From Erwinia sp. 198 (GTDB taxonomy: Bacteria > Pseudomonadota > Gammaproteobacteria > Enterobacterales > Enterobacteriaceae): a stretch of 64,000 nt of DNA. This document shows, piece after piece, positions 1-8,906 of the stretch. Both the position numbers and the translations under genes were made by a program. The notes beneath the pieces were generated by a model. The model was not told the DNA's origin and ran no database searches. It saw only the letters and a list, made by a program, of their open reading frames with translations. How positions within the stretch are numbered: position 1 is the stretch's first letter; each line of letters opens with the position of its first letter. The DNA lies in the NCBI RefSeq assembly GCF_003937915.1, contig NZ_RHUM01000012.1, positions 104,566 through 168,565 of the forward strand. Reading direction: 5' to 3'.

Positions 1-246
1 GTGGGTTGCAGCCACGCGTTCAACCCTGCATAGTCCCCCCGCTCTGGCCCGGTGAAATAAATGCTGAATGTTATTTAAACGAGGCCGATAACGATAAGGC
101 ACTTTCAGGCAGCGGAGCCTGATAAAGCAAGGTTTTACAGGGAATAGCGGCGCGGGATCGCTTCAGAAAAGGCGGGCTTGTAGCGGAGGGCTGTTTATCT
201 GCAGGCCAGGTCTTGTTCGGGGCAGCGTCTCTCAGGCGGAAAGAAA

Positions 247-3129
247 ATGAACGAAAATAATGATGTGATGTACCGGCTGCTGGTGCAAAGCGTGGTCGGC
301 TACGCCATTTATATGCTCAAACCTGACGGCACCGTAGCCAACTGGAACGCGGGCGCGGAGCGGGCGAAAGGCTATCTGCCGGACGAAATTATCGGCAAAA
401 ATTTTGACTGTTTTTACAGTGCGGCAGACAGAGAAAAAGGACTGCCGCAGCGCGGTCTGGCCATCGCCCGCGAAAAAGGACGTTTTGAAACCGAAGGCTG
501 GCGCTACCGCAAAGACGGCAGCGCTTTCTGGGCGCACGTGGTGATTGATGCCGTGCACGACGACGACGGCAAGCTAATTGGCTTCGCCAAAATTACCCGC
601 GACTGTACCGAACAGCAGGCTCAGTTTGCCGAACAGCGCGCCCAGGAGCAGAAATTTCGTTTGCTGGTCGAAGGCGTGGTCGATTACGCCATCTATATGC
701 TCGATCCCGACGGCTATGTTGTGAACTGGAATGAAGGCGCAAGGCGTTCCAAAGGCTATACGGCGGAAGAAATCGTCGGCAAACACTTCTCCTGCTTTTA
801 CAGCACGCAGGCCCAGCAGGCCAGGCTCCCGGAAAACAACCTGAAAACCGCCTACCGCACCGGCCGATTTGAAGAGCAGGGCTGGCGCTATCGCAAAGAC
901 GGCACCTCTTTCTGGGCGCACGTGGTGATTGACGCCGTGCACGACGACGACGGTAAGCTAATCGGCTACGCCAAGATCACCCGCGACTGCACTGAACAAC
1001 AGCGCGTGTTGCAAGAACAGCGCGAAAGGGAACAGGTATTCCGCCTGCTGGTGGAGGGCGTCACCGACTACGCCATCTATATGCTCGATCCTAAAGGCCA
1101 TGTGGTGAACTGGAACGCCGGTGCGCATCGTGCCAAAGGCTATACGGCAGAGGAAATCGTCGGCGAACACTTCTCCTGTTTTTACAGCGCACAGGATCGC
1201 TTTGCCTGCCTGCCCGACAAAAACCTGGCTATTGCGCAAAGCGCCGGGCGTTTTGAAGATCAGGGCTGGCGCTATCGTAAAGACGGCAGCGCCTTCTGGG
1301 CGCACGTGGTGATCGAAGCAATTCATACTAAAGAAGGCCGCCTGCTTGGCTTTGCCAAAATTACCCGCGACTGCACTGAACTGCGCGAGTACGAACAGCA
1401 GATCCTGCGGGCAAAAGATCTGGCAGAGCAGAACAGCAATAAGATGGCCGCGCTGTCGAAGTTTCTCGACACCATTATCGGCAATATTCCCTGCTGCGTG
1501 ATAGTGGAAGACGTGGTATCGCGCGAGGTGCTGCTGCTGAACAGCAAAGCGGAGCAGCTGCTGGGCGTAAAAATGAAGGAGCTTGCCGGTAAAAGGCTGG
1601 ACGATTACATGCCCTCAGAGCTGAGCGGCTATTTTTCCCAGCTGGCCACCGCCGCACAGCGTAATGAAGGCGTGCATAAAAACGAGCAGCTGTTGCGTAC
1701 CCGTGGCGGCGAGCGGATCATCAACGCCTCGGCCTCGATTATTAACGGCAACGACGCCCACACTAACTACGTGCTGCTGATTGCTGACGACATCACCGAT
1801 CAGCGCGCGGCTGATGCGCGCATTCATCATATGGCGCATCATGATAACCTGACCAGCCTGCCGAACCGCGTGCTGTTCAGCCAGCGGCTGAACGAGGCGC
1901 TGCGCTGCGATTTCGATAATGGTAAACAGACGGCGGCGCTCTGTCTGGATCTGGATAACTTCAAGAACGTCAACGACGCGCTGGGCCATCAGGTCGGTGA
2001 CGATCTGCTGCGCGCCGTCGCCAGCCGTTTGCGCGGCGTGCTGCGTGAACAGGATACGCTGGCGCGCAACGGCGGCGATGAATTCTCTATCGTACTGCCG
2101 GGCCTGACGCATTTACAGGAGGCCGAAGCGGTGGCGCAAAGGCTGATTGAGGCGATCCGCCCGATCTTCAACGTCGACGGGCATAGCCTGACGGTCGGGT
2201 TGAGCATCGGCATTTCTATTGTCGCAGGCGGCCTGAGCACCCCCGCCGAGCTGCTGCGCTGCGCTGATATGGCGCTGTACGAAGCCAAACGCAACGGCCG
2301 CAACCGCTTTGAGCATTTCTCCAGTGAAATGGGCGAAGCCGCCAGCAAACGCCGTATGATTGAAACCGATCTGCGCGAGGCGATGACCCATCGCCATCTC
2401 AAGCTGTATTACCAGCCGATTACCGATAGTCTGGGTCAGGAGATTATCAGCTACGAAGCGCTGATGCGCTGGCACCATCCGAAACGGGGGCTGATTATGC
2501 CGCTGGACTTTATTCCCGTAGCGGAAGAAACCGGGCTGATCCACTCGCTGGGTGCCTTCGCGCTGTACGAAGCCTGCCGCGAGGCGGCGAAGTGGCCGGC
2601 GCATCAGAGCGTGGCGGTCAATCTTTCGCCGCTCCAGTTTAAAAACAGTTCGCTGGTGTCGGTGGTGGAAGCGGCGCTGAAGGATTCCGGGCTGGCGCCG
2701 CACCGGTTGGAGGTGGAGATCACGGAGTCGGTGCTGCTGGACAACACCCTGGTCAATATCCGCATTCTGCAAAAGCTGAAGAAGCTGGGCGTACGCATCG
2801 CGCTGGATGACTTCGGCACCGGCTACTCGTCGCTCAGCTATTTGCGTTCTTTCCCGTTCGATAAGATTAAAATCGACAAGTCGTTTATCAACGATATGAA
2901 AGAGAGCCGCGAGGCGCTGGCCATTATCCGGGCCATTACGGGCATGAGCCGCAGCCTGGATATTCAAATCACGGCGGAAGGGGTGGAGAGCAGCGAGCAG
3001 TTCGAACAGCTGAAAGTCGAAGGCTGCACGCTGTTCCAGGGGTATTATTTTGGCCGCCCGCAGCCGTCGGAAACACGGCTGAAGCTGTTTGGCCTGGACG
3101 AAAAGCACGACGGGCAGGTTCACCCTTAG
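247..3129 (+). CDS. Multi-PAS GGDEF-EAL cyclic-di-GMP signalling protein
   Basis: A 960-residue protein that probably controls c-di-GMP in response to a signal bound by its PAS domains. Three PAS units start at residues 9, 137 and 265 with an exact 128-residue (384 bp) period; each contains the same GWRYRKDG and WAHVVI blocks. A fourth, unrelated PAS lies at about 405-515. The GGDEF domain (about 530-690) keeps GGDEF at 609-613 and an inhibitory RxxD site five residues upstream. The EAL domain (about 700-945) keeps EAL at 737-739, the DDFGTGYSS loop, the KIDKSF lysine and AEGVE, so phosphodiesterase activity is expected and cyclase activity or GTP-sensing is possible. No transmembrane segment is seen, so it is probably cytoplasmic. 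A GGCGGAAAG Shine-Dalgarno precedes the ATG. It stands alone; no partner operon is visible. Confidence 0.93.
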   Translation: MNENNDVMYRLLVQSVVGYAIYMLKPDGTVANWNAGAERAKGYLPDEIIGKNFDCFYSAADREKGLPQRGLAIAREKGRFETEGWRYRKDGSAFWAHVVIDAVHDDDGKLIGFAKITRDCTEQQAQFAEQRAQEQKFRLLVEGVVDYAIYMLDPDGYVVNWNEGARRSKGYTAEEIVGKHFSCFYSTQAQQARLPENNLKTAYRTGRFEEQGWRYRKDGTSFWAHVVIDAVHDDDGKLIGYAKITRDCTEQQRVLQEQREREQVFRLLVEGVTDYAIYMLDPKGHVVNWNAGAHRAKGYTAEEIVGEHFSCFYSAQDRFACLPDKNLAIAQSAGRFEDQGWRYRKDGSAFWAHVVIEAIHTKEGRLLGFAKITRDCTELREYEQQILRAKDLAEQNSNKMAALSKFLDTIIGNIPCCVIVEDVVSREVLLLNSKAEQLLGVKMKELAGKRLDDYMPSELSGYFSQLATAAQRNEGVHKNEQLLRTRGGERIINASASIINGNDAHTNYVLLIADDITDQRAADARIHHMAHHDNLTSLPNRVLFSQRLNEALRCDFDNGKQTAALCLDLDNFKNVNDALGHQVGDDLLRAVASRLRGVLREQDTLARNGGDEFSIVLPGLTHLQEAEAVAQRLIEAIRPIFNVDGHSLTVGLSIGISIVAGGLSTPAELLRCADMALYEAKRNGRNRFEHFSSEMGEAASKRRMIETDLREAMTHRHLKLYYQPITDSLGQEIISYEALMRWHHPKRGLIMPLDFIPVAEETGLIHSLGAFALYEACREAAKWPAHQSVAVNLSPLQFKNSSLVSVVEAALKDSGLAPHRLEVEITESVLLDNTLVNIRILQKLKKLGVRIALDDFGTGYSSLSYLRSFPFDKIKIDKSFINDMKESREALAIIRAITGMSRSLDIQITAEGVESSEQFEQLKVEGCTLFQGYYFGRPQPSETRLKLFGLDEKHDGQVHP

Positions 3130-3463
3130 CGGCCCGGTTCTGAACAGCGCTATGGGTACGATCGCGCAGAGCTTATCCGCCACGTATTGCGTGCTGGCCT
3201 TGCGCATTTCTCTGGCTAAAGCACCCGCGCGTAATGTTACAGGCTGGCTCTCTGCGGCCTGACCACCGTAAAGGCAGGCTGCGCGCTGGTTCTGCTGTGG
3301 CCGCACGTTCTTCTGCTGCTTAACCCTTACCACCGTCTGCTGCGCGCTGACCCTCTCTGTTGGCGCGCATCTCTCTTTTCGTCTGCCTGATTGTTAATGA
3401 AATTGTGCCATTTTGTTTATTTACGCTAATTCTTTGCGCGGATTCCTGTTAAAATACATAAAT

Positions 3464-3477
3464 TGTTACCGGTAACA
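3464..3477. promoter_or_regulatory. GntR-type gluconate operator
   Basis: TGTTACCGGTAACA is a perfect 14-bp palindrome matching the known E. coli GntR operator core (TGTTACC-GGTAACA type), to which GntR binds in the absence of gluconate. It sits about 110 bp upstream of genes for a gluconate-oxidising enzyme, so repression relieved by gluconate is a natural reading. The match is seen; binding is inferred. Confidence 0.75.
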
Positions 3478-3492
3478 TTGATTCAGATCACG
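3477..3492. promoter_or_regulatory. CRP-like site beside the GntR operator
   Basis: ATTGA-N6-TCACG directly abuts the GntR palindrome. It matches the CRP consensus TGTGA-N6-TCACA at 3/5 and 4/5 positions. GntR plus CRP control is the standard arrangement for gluconate genes in enterobacteria, which raises the likelihood. The left half-site is weak. Confidence 0.45.
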
Positions 3493-3585
3493 CTAGCGCC
3501 CGATTTTTATAAAAAAACAGGTTAGCGGGTCGTCCATCACGAATGCTTACAGCCGAACAACCAGGCCATTTTAAAAGGCAATGTC

Positions 3586-4320
3586 ATGTCAAAAGAAACG
3601 ATCGGAAGCTCCCGCAGGGACTTTCTGCTGAGAACCATTACGCTTGCGCCCGCCGTGGCGATTGGCAGCACCGGCCTGGGGGCGTTAACCGCGCCTGCCG
3701 CAGCCGTAGCCGCGCCCGAACCCGCAGGGCCGCAGCAGGCCCGCGATTACCAGCCCACCTGGTTTACCCCGGAAGAGTACGCTTTTATTAAGGCGGCCGT
3801 GGCGCGCCTGATCCCTGCCGACGAACGCGGCCCCGGCGCGCTGGAAGCGGGCGTGCCGGAATATATCGATCGACAGATGAACACGCCTTACGCGACCGGT
3901 TCCAACTGGTATATGCAGGGGCCTTTCCATCCCGATGCCGACAAAGAGCTGGGCTATCAATACCCACTGATCCCGCGCGATATTTACCGCCTGGGCCTGG
4001 CGGACGCGGATGCCTTCGCCAAAGCGCAGCACGGCAAAGCGTTCGCCGACCTGAGCCACGACCAGCAGGACGCGTTGCTACAGGCCTTTGAAGCCGGCAA
4101 AGCAGAATTCAAACAGGTTCCGGCTAAGGTTTTCTTCTCTTTCCTGTTACAGAACACGCGCGAAGGCTTCTTCAGCGATCCTGTGCATGGCGGCAATCAG
4201 AATATGGTCGGCTGGAAGCTGATCGGCTTTCCGGGCGCGCGCGCTGATTTTATGGACTGGGTTGAACGGGGTGAGCGCTATCCGTTCCCGCCGGTGTCGA
4301 TTCGTGGGGAAAGAGCATAA
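3586..4320 (+). CDS. Gluconate 2-dehydrogenase subunit 3 (gamma, Tat-exported)
   Basis: Small subunit (244 aa) of the three-component periplasmic gluconate 2-dehydrogenase, which oxidises D-gluconate to 2-keto-D-gluconate and passes electrons to the quinone pool. The N-terminus has a twin-arginine signal (SRRDFLL, then a hydrophobic stretch and an Ala-rich cleavage region), typical of this family, in which the small subunit carries the flavoprotein through Tat. The mature part has the usual subunit 3 features ([33 protein letters not shown]). The start ATG is preceded by AAAAGGCA. It is the first gene of a tight operon, two bases upstream of the flavoprotein gene, behind a GntR-type operator. 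The related 2-ketogluconate and sorbitol dehydrogenases share this layout, so the substrate is likely but not proven. Confidence 0.9.
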   Translation: MSKETIGSSRRDFLLRTITLAPAVAIGSTGLGALTAPAAAVAAPEPAGPQQARDYQPTWFTPEEYAFIKAAVARLIPADERGPGALEAGVPEYIDRQMNTPYATGSNWYMQGPFHPDADKELGYQYPLIPRDIYRLGLADADAFAKAQHGKAFADLSHDQQDALLQAFEAGKAEFKQVPAKVFFSFLLQNTREGFFSDPVHGGNQNMVGWKLIGFPGARADFMDWVERGERYPFPPVSIRGERA

Positions 4321-4322
4321 GC

Positions 4323-6107
4323 ATGGCAAACGTAATGAAAAAAGTAGATGCGGTGATCGTAGGCTTTGGCTGGGCGGGATCGATCATGGCGAAAGAGCTG
4401 ACCGAAGCGGGCCTGAACGTGGTTGCGCTGGAGCGCGGCCCGCATCGCGACACCTATCCTGACGGCGCGTATCCGCAGGTTATTGATGAGCTGACCTATA
4501 ACATCCGTAAAAAGCTGTTCCAGGATCTCTCCAAAAGCACCGTGACCATCCGCCATAACTCGGCGCAGACCGCGCAGCCCTATCGCCAGCTTGCCGCGTT
4601 TTTGCCCGGCACCGGCACCGGCGGCGCGGGCCTGCACTGGTCGGGCGTGCATTTCCGCGTCGATCCGATCGAGCTGCGGATGCGCAGCCACTATGAAGAG
4701 CGCTACGGCAAAAAATTTATTCCTGAGGGCATGACCATTCAGGATTTCGGCGTCACCTATGACGAACTGGAGCCGTTCTTTGACAAGGCCGAAAAAGTGT
4801 TCGGCACCTCCGGCTCGGAATGGCGCGTTAAGGGCAAAGTCGTCGGCCAGCAGGGACGCGGCAACCCGTTCGCACCGGATCGCTCCGACAAGTTCCCGCT
4901 GCCCGCGCAGAAGCGGACTTTTTCCGCGCAGCTGTTTGCGCAGGCCGCTGAATCCGTTGGCTATCATCCTTACGATTTGCCTTCCGCCAATACTTCCGGC
5001 CCGTACACCAACACCTACGGCGCGCAGATGGGGCCGTGCAACTTCTGCGGCTATTGCAGCGGCTACGCCTGCTATATGTATTCCAAAGCGTCGCCGAACG
5101 TTAACGTGCTGCCGGCGCTACGCCAGGAAGCAAAGTTTGAGCTGCGCGAAAACGCCAACGTGCTGCGCGTCAACCTGACCGACGACAAAAAGCGCGCCAC
5201 TGGCGTGACCTATGTCGACGCGCTTGGCCGCCAGATCGAGCAACCCGCCGACCTGGTGATCCTGTCCGCCTTCCAGTTCCATAACGTGCACCTGATGCTG
5301 CTGTCCGGCATCGGCAAGCCTTACGATCCGGTCACTAACGAAGGCACCGTAGGCCGTAACTTCGCCTATCAGAATATTTCCACCATCAAGGCCTTCTTTG
5401 ATAAAGACGTCTTTACCAACAACTTTATCGGCGCGGGCGGCGCGGGTGTCGGCGTGGACGACTTCAACGCGGATAACTTCGACCACGGCAAATATGGCTT
5501 TGTCGGCGGCTCGCCGTTCTGGGTCAACCAGGCAGGCGTGAAGCCGATCTCCGGCCTGCCAACGCCGCCGGGTACGCCAGGCTGGGGCAGCAAGTGGAAA
5601 GCGGCGGTCGCCGATCACTATACGCATCATGTCTCGATGGACGCGCACGGCGCGCACCAGTCCTATCGCAACAACTATCTGGATCTGGATCCTAACTACA
5701 AGGATGCCTTCGGCCAGCCGCTACTGCGTATGACTTTCGACTGGCAGGAAAACGACATCAAGATGTCGCAGTTTATGCATGGCCGGATGCACAAAATCGC
5801 CGAAGCGATGAACCCGAAACTGATCAGCGGCGCGCCAAAAATGCCGGGCACGCATTTCGACACCACCGTGTATCAGACCACGCATATGAACGGCGGCGCG
5901 ATCATGGGCGAAGATCCGAAAACCAGCGCGGTTAACCGCTATCTGCAAAGCTGGGATGTGCCGAACGTGTTTGTTCCAGGCGCGTCTGCCTTCCCGCAGG
6001 GTCTGGGCTATAACCCGACCGGCATGGTGGCGGCGTTGACCTACTGGTCAGCGAAAGCGATTCGTGAACAGTACCTGAAGAATCCGGGTCCGTTGGTGCA
6101 GGCGTAA
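4323..6107 (+). CDS. Gluconate 2-dehydrogenase flavoprotein subunit (GMC oxidoreductase)
   Basis: Catalytic FAD subunit (594 aa) of the complex. The N-terminal Rossmann fold VIVGFGWAGS binds FAD; the GMC C-terminal block with NPTG near the end supplies the active-site region. Cys239, Cys242, Cys245 and Cys250 form a cysteine cluster (GPCNFCGYCSGYAC). A comparable cysteine motif ligates a 3Fe-4S cluster in related membrane-bound FAD glucose dehydrogenases, so electron transfer from FAD through an iron-sulfur cluster to the cytochrome subunit is plausible. It has no signal peptide of its own, consistent with co-export by the Tat-tagged small subunit. It lies two bases after the small subunit gene and two before the cytochrome gene. 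The GntR operator favours gluconate over 2-ketogluconate as substrate. Confidence 0.92.
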   Translation: MANVMKKVDAVIVGFGWAGSIMAKELTEAGLNVVALERGPHRDTYPDGAYPQVIDELTYNIRKKLFQDLSKSTVTIRHNSAQTAQPYRQLAAFLPGTGTGGAGLHWSGVHFRVDPIELRMRSHYEERYGKKFIPEGMTIQDFGVTYDELEPFFDKAEKVFGTSGSEWRVKGKVVGQQGRGNPFAPDRSDKFPLPAQKRTFSAQLFAQAAESVGYHPYDLPSANTSGPYTNTYGAQMGPCNFCGYCSGYACYMYSKASPNVNVLPALRQEAKFELRENANVLRVNLTDDKKRATGVTYVDALGRQIEQPADLVILSAFQFHNVHLMLLSGIGKPYDPVTNEGTVGRNFAYQNISTIKAFFDKDVFTNNFIGAGGAGVGVDDFNADNFDHGKYGFVGGSPFWVNQAGVKPISGLPTPPGTPGWGSKWKAAVADHYTHHVSMDAHGAHQSYRNNYLDLDPNYKDAFGQPLLRMTFDWQENDIKMSQFMHGRMHKIAEAMNPKLISGAPKMPGTHFDTTVYQTTHMNGGAIMGEDPKTSAVNRYLQSWDVPNVFVPGASAFPQGLGYNPTGMVAALTYWSAKAIREQYLKNPGPLVQA

Positions 6108-6109
6108 GG

Positions 6110-7432
6110 ATGACCATGATGAAAATGCTGATCCCGGCTCTGATGCTGGGTATGACCACCTTTGTTGCGACGGCTGCGGATAACGGCGCCGATCTGATCA
6201 AGCGCGGCGAATATCTGGCGCGCGCGGGCGACTGTGTGGCCTGCCATACCAAAATGGGCGGCGAATCCTTTGCCGGCGGGCTGGCGATGGCGACGCCCAT
6301 CGGCAAGATTTACTCCACCAATATCACGCCCGATAAGAAAACCGGCATTGGCGATTACAGCTATGACGACTTTCAGAAAGCGGTACGCCACGGCGTAGCG
6401 AAGAACGGCGACACGCTCTATCCGGCGATGCCTTATCCTTCCTATGCCGTCGTTAACGATGAGGATATGCACGCGCTTTACGCTTACTTTATGCATGGCG
6501 TGAAGCCGGTCGAGGCCGAAAACAGGAAAAGCGATATTCCGTGGCCGCTGTCGATGCGCTGGCCGCTGTCGATCTGGCGCGGGCTGTTTGCGCCGGACGT
6601 AAAAGCTTTCCAGGCGATTAAAGGGCAGGATGCGGTGCTGGCTCGCGGTCAGTATCTGGTGGAGGGGCTGGGCCACTGCGGCGCCTGCCATACCCCGCGC
6701 AGCCTGACCATGCAGGAAAAAGCGCTGAACGACAGCGAAGGCAGCGACTACCTTTCCGGCAGCAGCTCGCCGATTGACGGCTTTACCGCAAACAACCTGC
6801 GCGGCGACAGCCGTGACGGATTGGGCCGCTGGAGCGAAGACGATCTGACGCAGTTCCTGCGCTATGGCCGCAACGATCATACCGCGGCCTTTGGTGGCAT
6901 GACCGAAGTGGTGCAGCACAGTTTGCAGCATTTAAGCGACGAAGATATCACCGCCATTGCGCGCTATCTGAAATCTCTGGGCGCGAAAGACTTAAACCAG
7001 GTCGGTTTTACGTCGGATGACAAGGTAGCAAAAGCGCTGTGGAAGGGCGACGACAGCAAACCGGGCGCGTCGGTATATGTCGACAGCTGCGCGGCCTGCC
7101 ATAAAACGGACGGTAGCGGCTATAAGCGCTTCTTCCCGCAGCTGAGCGGTAATCCTGTGGTGTTGGCGGAAGATCCAACCTCGCTTATCCATATCGTTAT
7201 CAGCGGCGCGACGCTACCGGGCGTGAAGGGTGCCCCTTCCGCCATCACCATGCCGGCTTTCGGCTGGCGGCTGAACGACCAACAGGTCGCCGACGTGGTG
7301 AATTTTATCCGCACCAGCTGGGGCAATACGGCTAAAGAGCAGGTCAGCGCCAGCGACGTGGCGAAAGTGCGTAAAAATGACGCTGAACAGCAGGGCAGCG
7401 CGGATATCGAGAAGCTGACTGAAGTGAAATAA
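6110..7432 (+). CDS. Gluconate 2-dehydrogenase cytochrome c subunit (three haems)
   Basis: A 440-aa membrane-associated cytochrome c that takes electrons from the flavoprotein and delivers them to ubiquinone. It begins with a Sec signal peptide (about residues 1-22, ending ATAADN) and has three CXXCH haem-binding motifs: CVACH at 42, CGACH at 190 and CAACH at 327, the count expected for this family. The start is ambiguous: ATGs at 6110, 6116 and 6119 follow closely, and the TAAGG just before 6110 would space better to the later two. It is the last gene of the operon and is followed by a strong terminator. Catalytic activity needs the cytochrome c maturation system, which is not in this window. 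Confidence 0.92.
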   Translation: MTMMKMLIPALMLGMTTFVATAADNGADLIKRGEYLARAGDCVACHTKMGGESFAGGLAMATPIGKIYSTNITPDKKTGIGDYSYDDFQKAVRHGVAKNGDTLYPAMPYPSYAVVNDEDMHALYAYFMHGVKPVEAENRKSDIPWPLSMRWPLSIWRGLFAPDVKAFQAIKGQDAVLARGQYLVEGLGHCGACHTPRSLTMQEKALNDSEGSDYLSGSSSPIDGFTANNLRGDSRDGLGRWSEDDLTQFLRYGRNDHTAAFGGMTEVVQHSLQHLSDEDITAIARYLKSLGAKDLNQVGFTSDDKVAKALWKGDDSKPGASVYVDSCAACHKTDGSGYKRFFPQLSGNPVVLAEDPTSLIHIVISGATLPGVKGAPSAITMPAFGWRLNDQQVADVVNFIRTSWGNTAKEQVSASDVAKVRKNDAEQQGSADIEKLTEVK

Positions 7433-7446
7433 GCGAGTTTACGATC

Positions 7447-7478
7447 GAAAACGGCCAGCAAACTGGCCGTTTTTTTTG
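7447..7478 (+). terminator. Rho-independent terminator of the gluconate dehydrogenase operon
   Basis: ACGGCCAG (7451-7458), loop CAAA, CTGGCCGT (7463-7470), then a run of T. It is flanked by A's that extend the stem. It lies 15 bases past the cytochrome stop codon. Confidence 0.92.
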
Positions 7479-7779
7479 CTTTATTTTTTAGTTCTCTCGC
7501 TATTTTTAGCGTACTGCTTCAGAAAGTGTCTGTTATTTCCGAAAAGACGTGCCTCTTAATTTTTGCGTCAGATTAGATGCAATCTGGTTAGTTGCACATT
7601 GTAATAGTTTCCCTGGTGTCGGCATTGACTGAAAATTAAATGACTACTTATTTTATAATTTATTTCCGTATAATAAAGACGAACCCGCATTGAATAACAC
7701 GGTAGAAAATCCTCTTGAATTACTATCGACAAGATGTTATTGGCTGCGGACTGAACGTTAATTTGCGCCGGGAGAAATA
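7479..7779. other. AT-rich 300-bp intergenic region
   Basis: No gene or clear regulatory site was identified. The AT-rich stretch at about 7620-7740 is the likely promoter region for the downstream acetyltransferase-regulator-permease run. Confidence 0.4.
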
Positions 7780-8190
7780 ATGAAAATCGTTGTCACGGAT
7801 AATCCTTCTTTACCGGATGAAGAGTTCGTTATTGATAATTTATGGAAACATAACAGCCAGTTTGACGAAGTGGATATTACACCGCTTTTCCTTACGCTGC
7901 GGGACGAGCAAAACCAGATCCTCGGCGGCCTGGTGGCGCGGACGTGGTGGCAGGGCTTAGAAGTGCAGTATCTCTGGGTTGGCGAAGCCGCACGCGGGCA
8001 GGGTAAGGGTCGGGAGCTGATGATAAAAGCGGAAGAGGTCGCCAGAAATCGCGGTTGTCGCATGGCCTATGTGGATACCTTTGATTTTCAGGCGAAAGGC
8101 TTTTACGAGAAACTGGGCTACAGCGTCTATGGCAGCATGGAAGGCTACCTGGGCAAACATACGCGGTTCTATTTACAGAAAATGTTCTGA
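7780..8190 (+). CDS. GNAT family N-acetyltransferase
   Basis: A 136-aa single-domain GNAT protein. The acetyl-CoA-binding stretch is clear: VQYLWVGEAARGQGKGRELM (R-G-Q-G-K-G at about 71-76), followed by the EEVARNRGC helix and the FDFQAKGFYEKLGY block that forms beta-6/alpha-4. Its substrate cannot be read from sequence; the family includes enzymes acting on small amines, antibiotics and protein N-termini. SD: GGGAGAAATA before ATG. It is the first gene of a rightward run with a PAS-LuxR regulator and a CodB-like permease, both broken, so it may be the only working member of an old functional unit. Confidence 0.85.
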   Translation: MKIVVTDNPSLPDEEFVIDNLWKHNSQFDEVDITPLFLTLRDEQNQILGGLVARTWWQGLEVQYLWVGEAARGQGKGRELMIKAEEVARNRGCRMAYVDTFDFQAKGFYEKLGYSVYGSMEGYLGKHTRFYLQKMF

Positions 8191-8206
8191 TAATACGGAA
8201 AAAGCT

Positions 8207-8893
8207 ATGCCGCCCACTAATGCGAAAATTAGCGCTTTTCGGAGCTTTATCGCTATGATGGAGCATCTGAACGAGCCCTGGGGTATTAAAGACCTTGATT
8301 CCAGACATCTTTATATGAACAAGGCCGCTTACCTTTATACCAATACGCCTGCATCATTCACGGTTGAAGGTGCCCGGGATGATGAGTTCCCGGCTGGTTG
8401 GGCGGAATGTTCGGCAGCGCTGCAGGAGCACGATCGCCGGACAGAAGAGCATTTGGGAAGAGTCGCGGTCATTGAAACGCATTATTGGTATGGCCGGGAA
8501 ACGCTTTCACCTTATATCAGCGAAAAACTGCCGGTATTCGATGAATAGGGAAACTGTATCGGCACTATCTGGAATGCAAGACCGCTCGATACGCTGACGC
8601 CGCTGAAGTTTATTAATCACAAAAAGCCTGGCGTACTGACGACCGCTACGGAAAATAAATTATTTACGCCGTCCGAGCTGGATATTATCTTTCTGATGCT
8701 GCAAAGGTATACGGCAAAAGAGATCGCTAGTATCTTTAACGTCAGCGTAAAAACAATTGAAAATCGGGTATATACGATATATCAGAAAGCTGACGTGCAT
8801 TCGTTGAAGCAATTTGAAGAATATTGTATCGCTCATAGTCTGGAAAACTATATCCCTGCCCGTTTGATGAAGAAAGGGATTAACTTTATTTAA
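8207..8893 (+). pseudogene. PAS-LuxR type transcriptional regulator interrupted by an in-frame TAG
   Basis: The reading frame runs from ATG 8207 to TAA 8891-8893 with one interruption, a TAG at 8546-8548. Upstream (113 aa) is a PAS-like sensor domain (SFIAMMEHLNEPWGIKDLDS, MNKAAYLY). Downstream, in exactly the same frame, is a linker (IGTIWNARPLDTLTPLKF) and a LuxR-type HTH (LFTPSELDIIFLMLQRYTAKEIASIF, VSVKTIENRVYTIYQK). An undamaged protein would be about 228 aa, a common length for PAS-fold LuxR regulators in Enterobacterales. The N-terminal part alone cannot bind DNA; the HTH could only be made by readthrough or reinitiation (for example the ATG at 8696). It lies between the acetyltransferase and a frameshifted permease, and both intergenic junctions carry the same TAATACGGAA. 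Alternatives are a sequencing error or amber suppression. Confidence 0.85.
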
Positions 8894-8906
8894 TACGGAA
8901 TGTTCT

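Larger units (their letters stand above)
3130..3585. other. 456-bp intergenic region upstream of the gluconate dehydrogenase operon
   Basis: No convincing gene is seen here. The distal part (about 3400-3585) is AT-rich and holds the promoter region of the downstream operon, including a GntR-type palindrome and a CRP-like site listed separately. TTTGCG (3433-3438) followed after 16 bases by TACATA (3455-3460) is a weak candidate promoter lying immediately upstream of the palindrome. Confidence 0.5.

Noticed and set aside
1..246. End of an upstream gene at the left edge
   Set aside because: No frame in the first 246 bp has recognisable protein features; it is treated as the leader of the PAS-GGDEF-EAL gene.
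2113..3333. Long minus-strand frame (406 codons) opposite the GGDEF-EAL gene
   Set aside because: It lies antisense to a clear gene, matches no family and arises from strong GC bias at third positions. Many similar shadows occur opposite GC-rich genes here.
8546..8548. TAG as a recoded pyrrolysine or selenocysteine codon
   Set aside because: Selenocysteine uses TGA, and pyrrolysine genes are not known in this group. A nonsense mutation is simpler.
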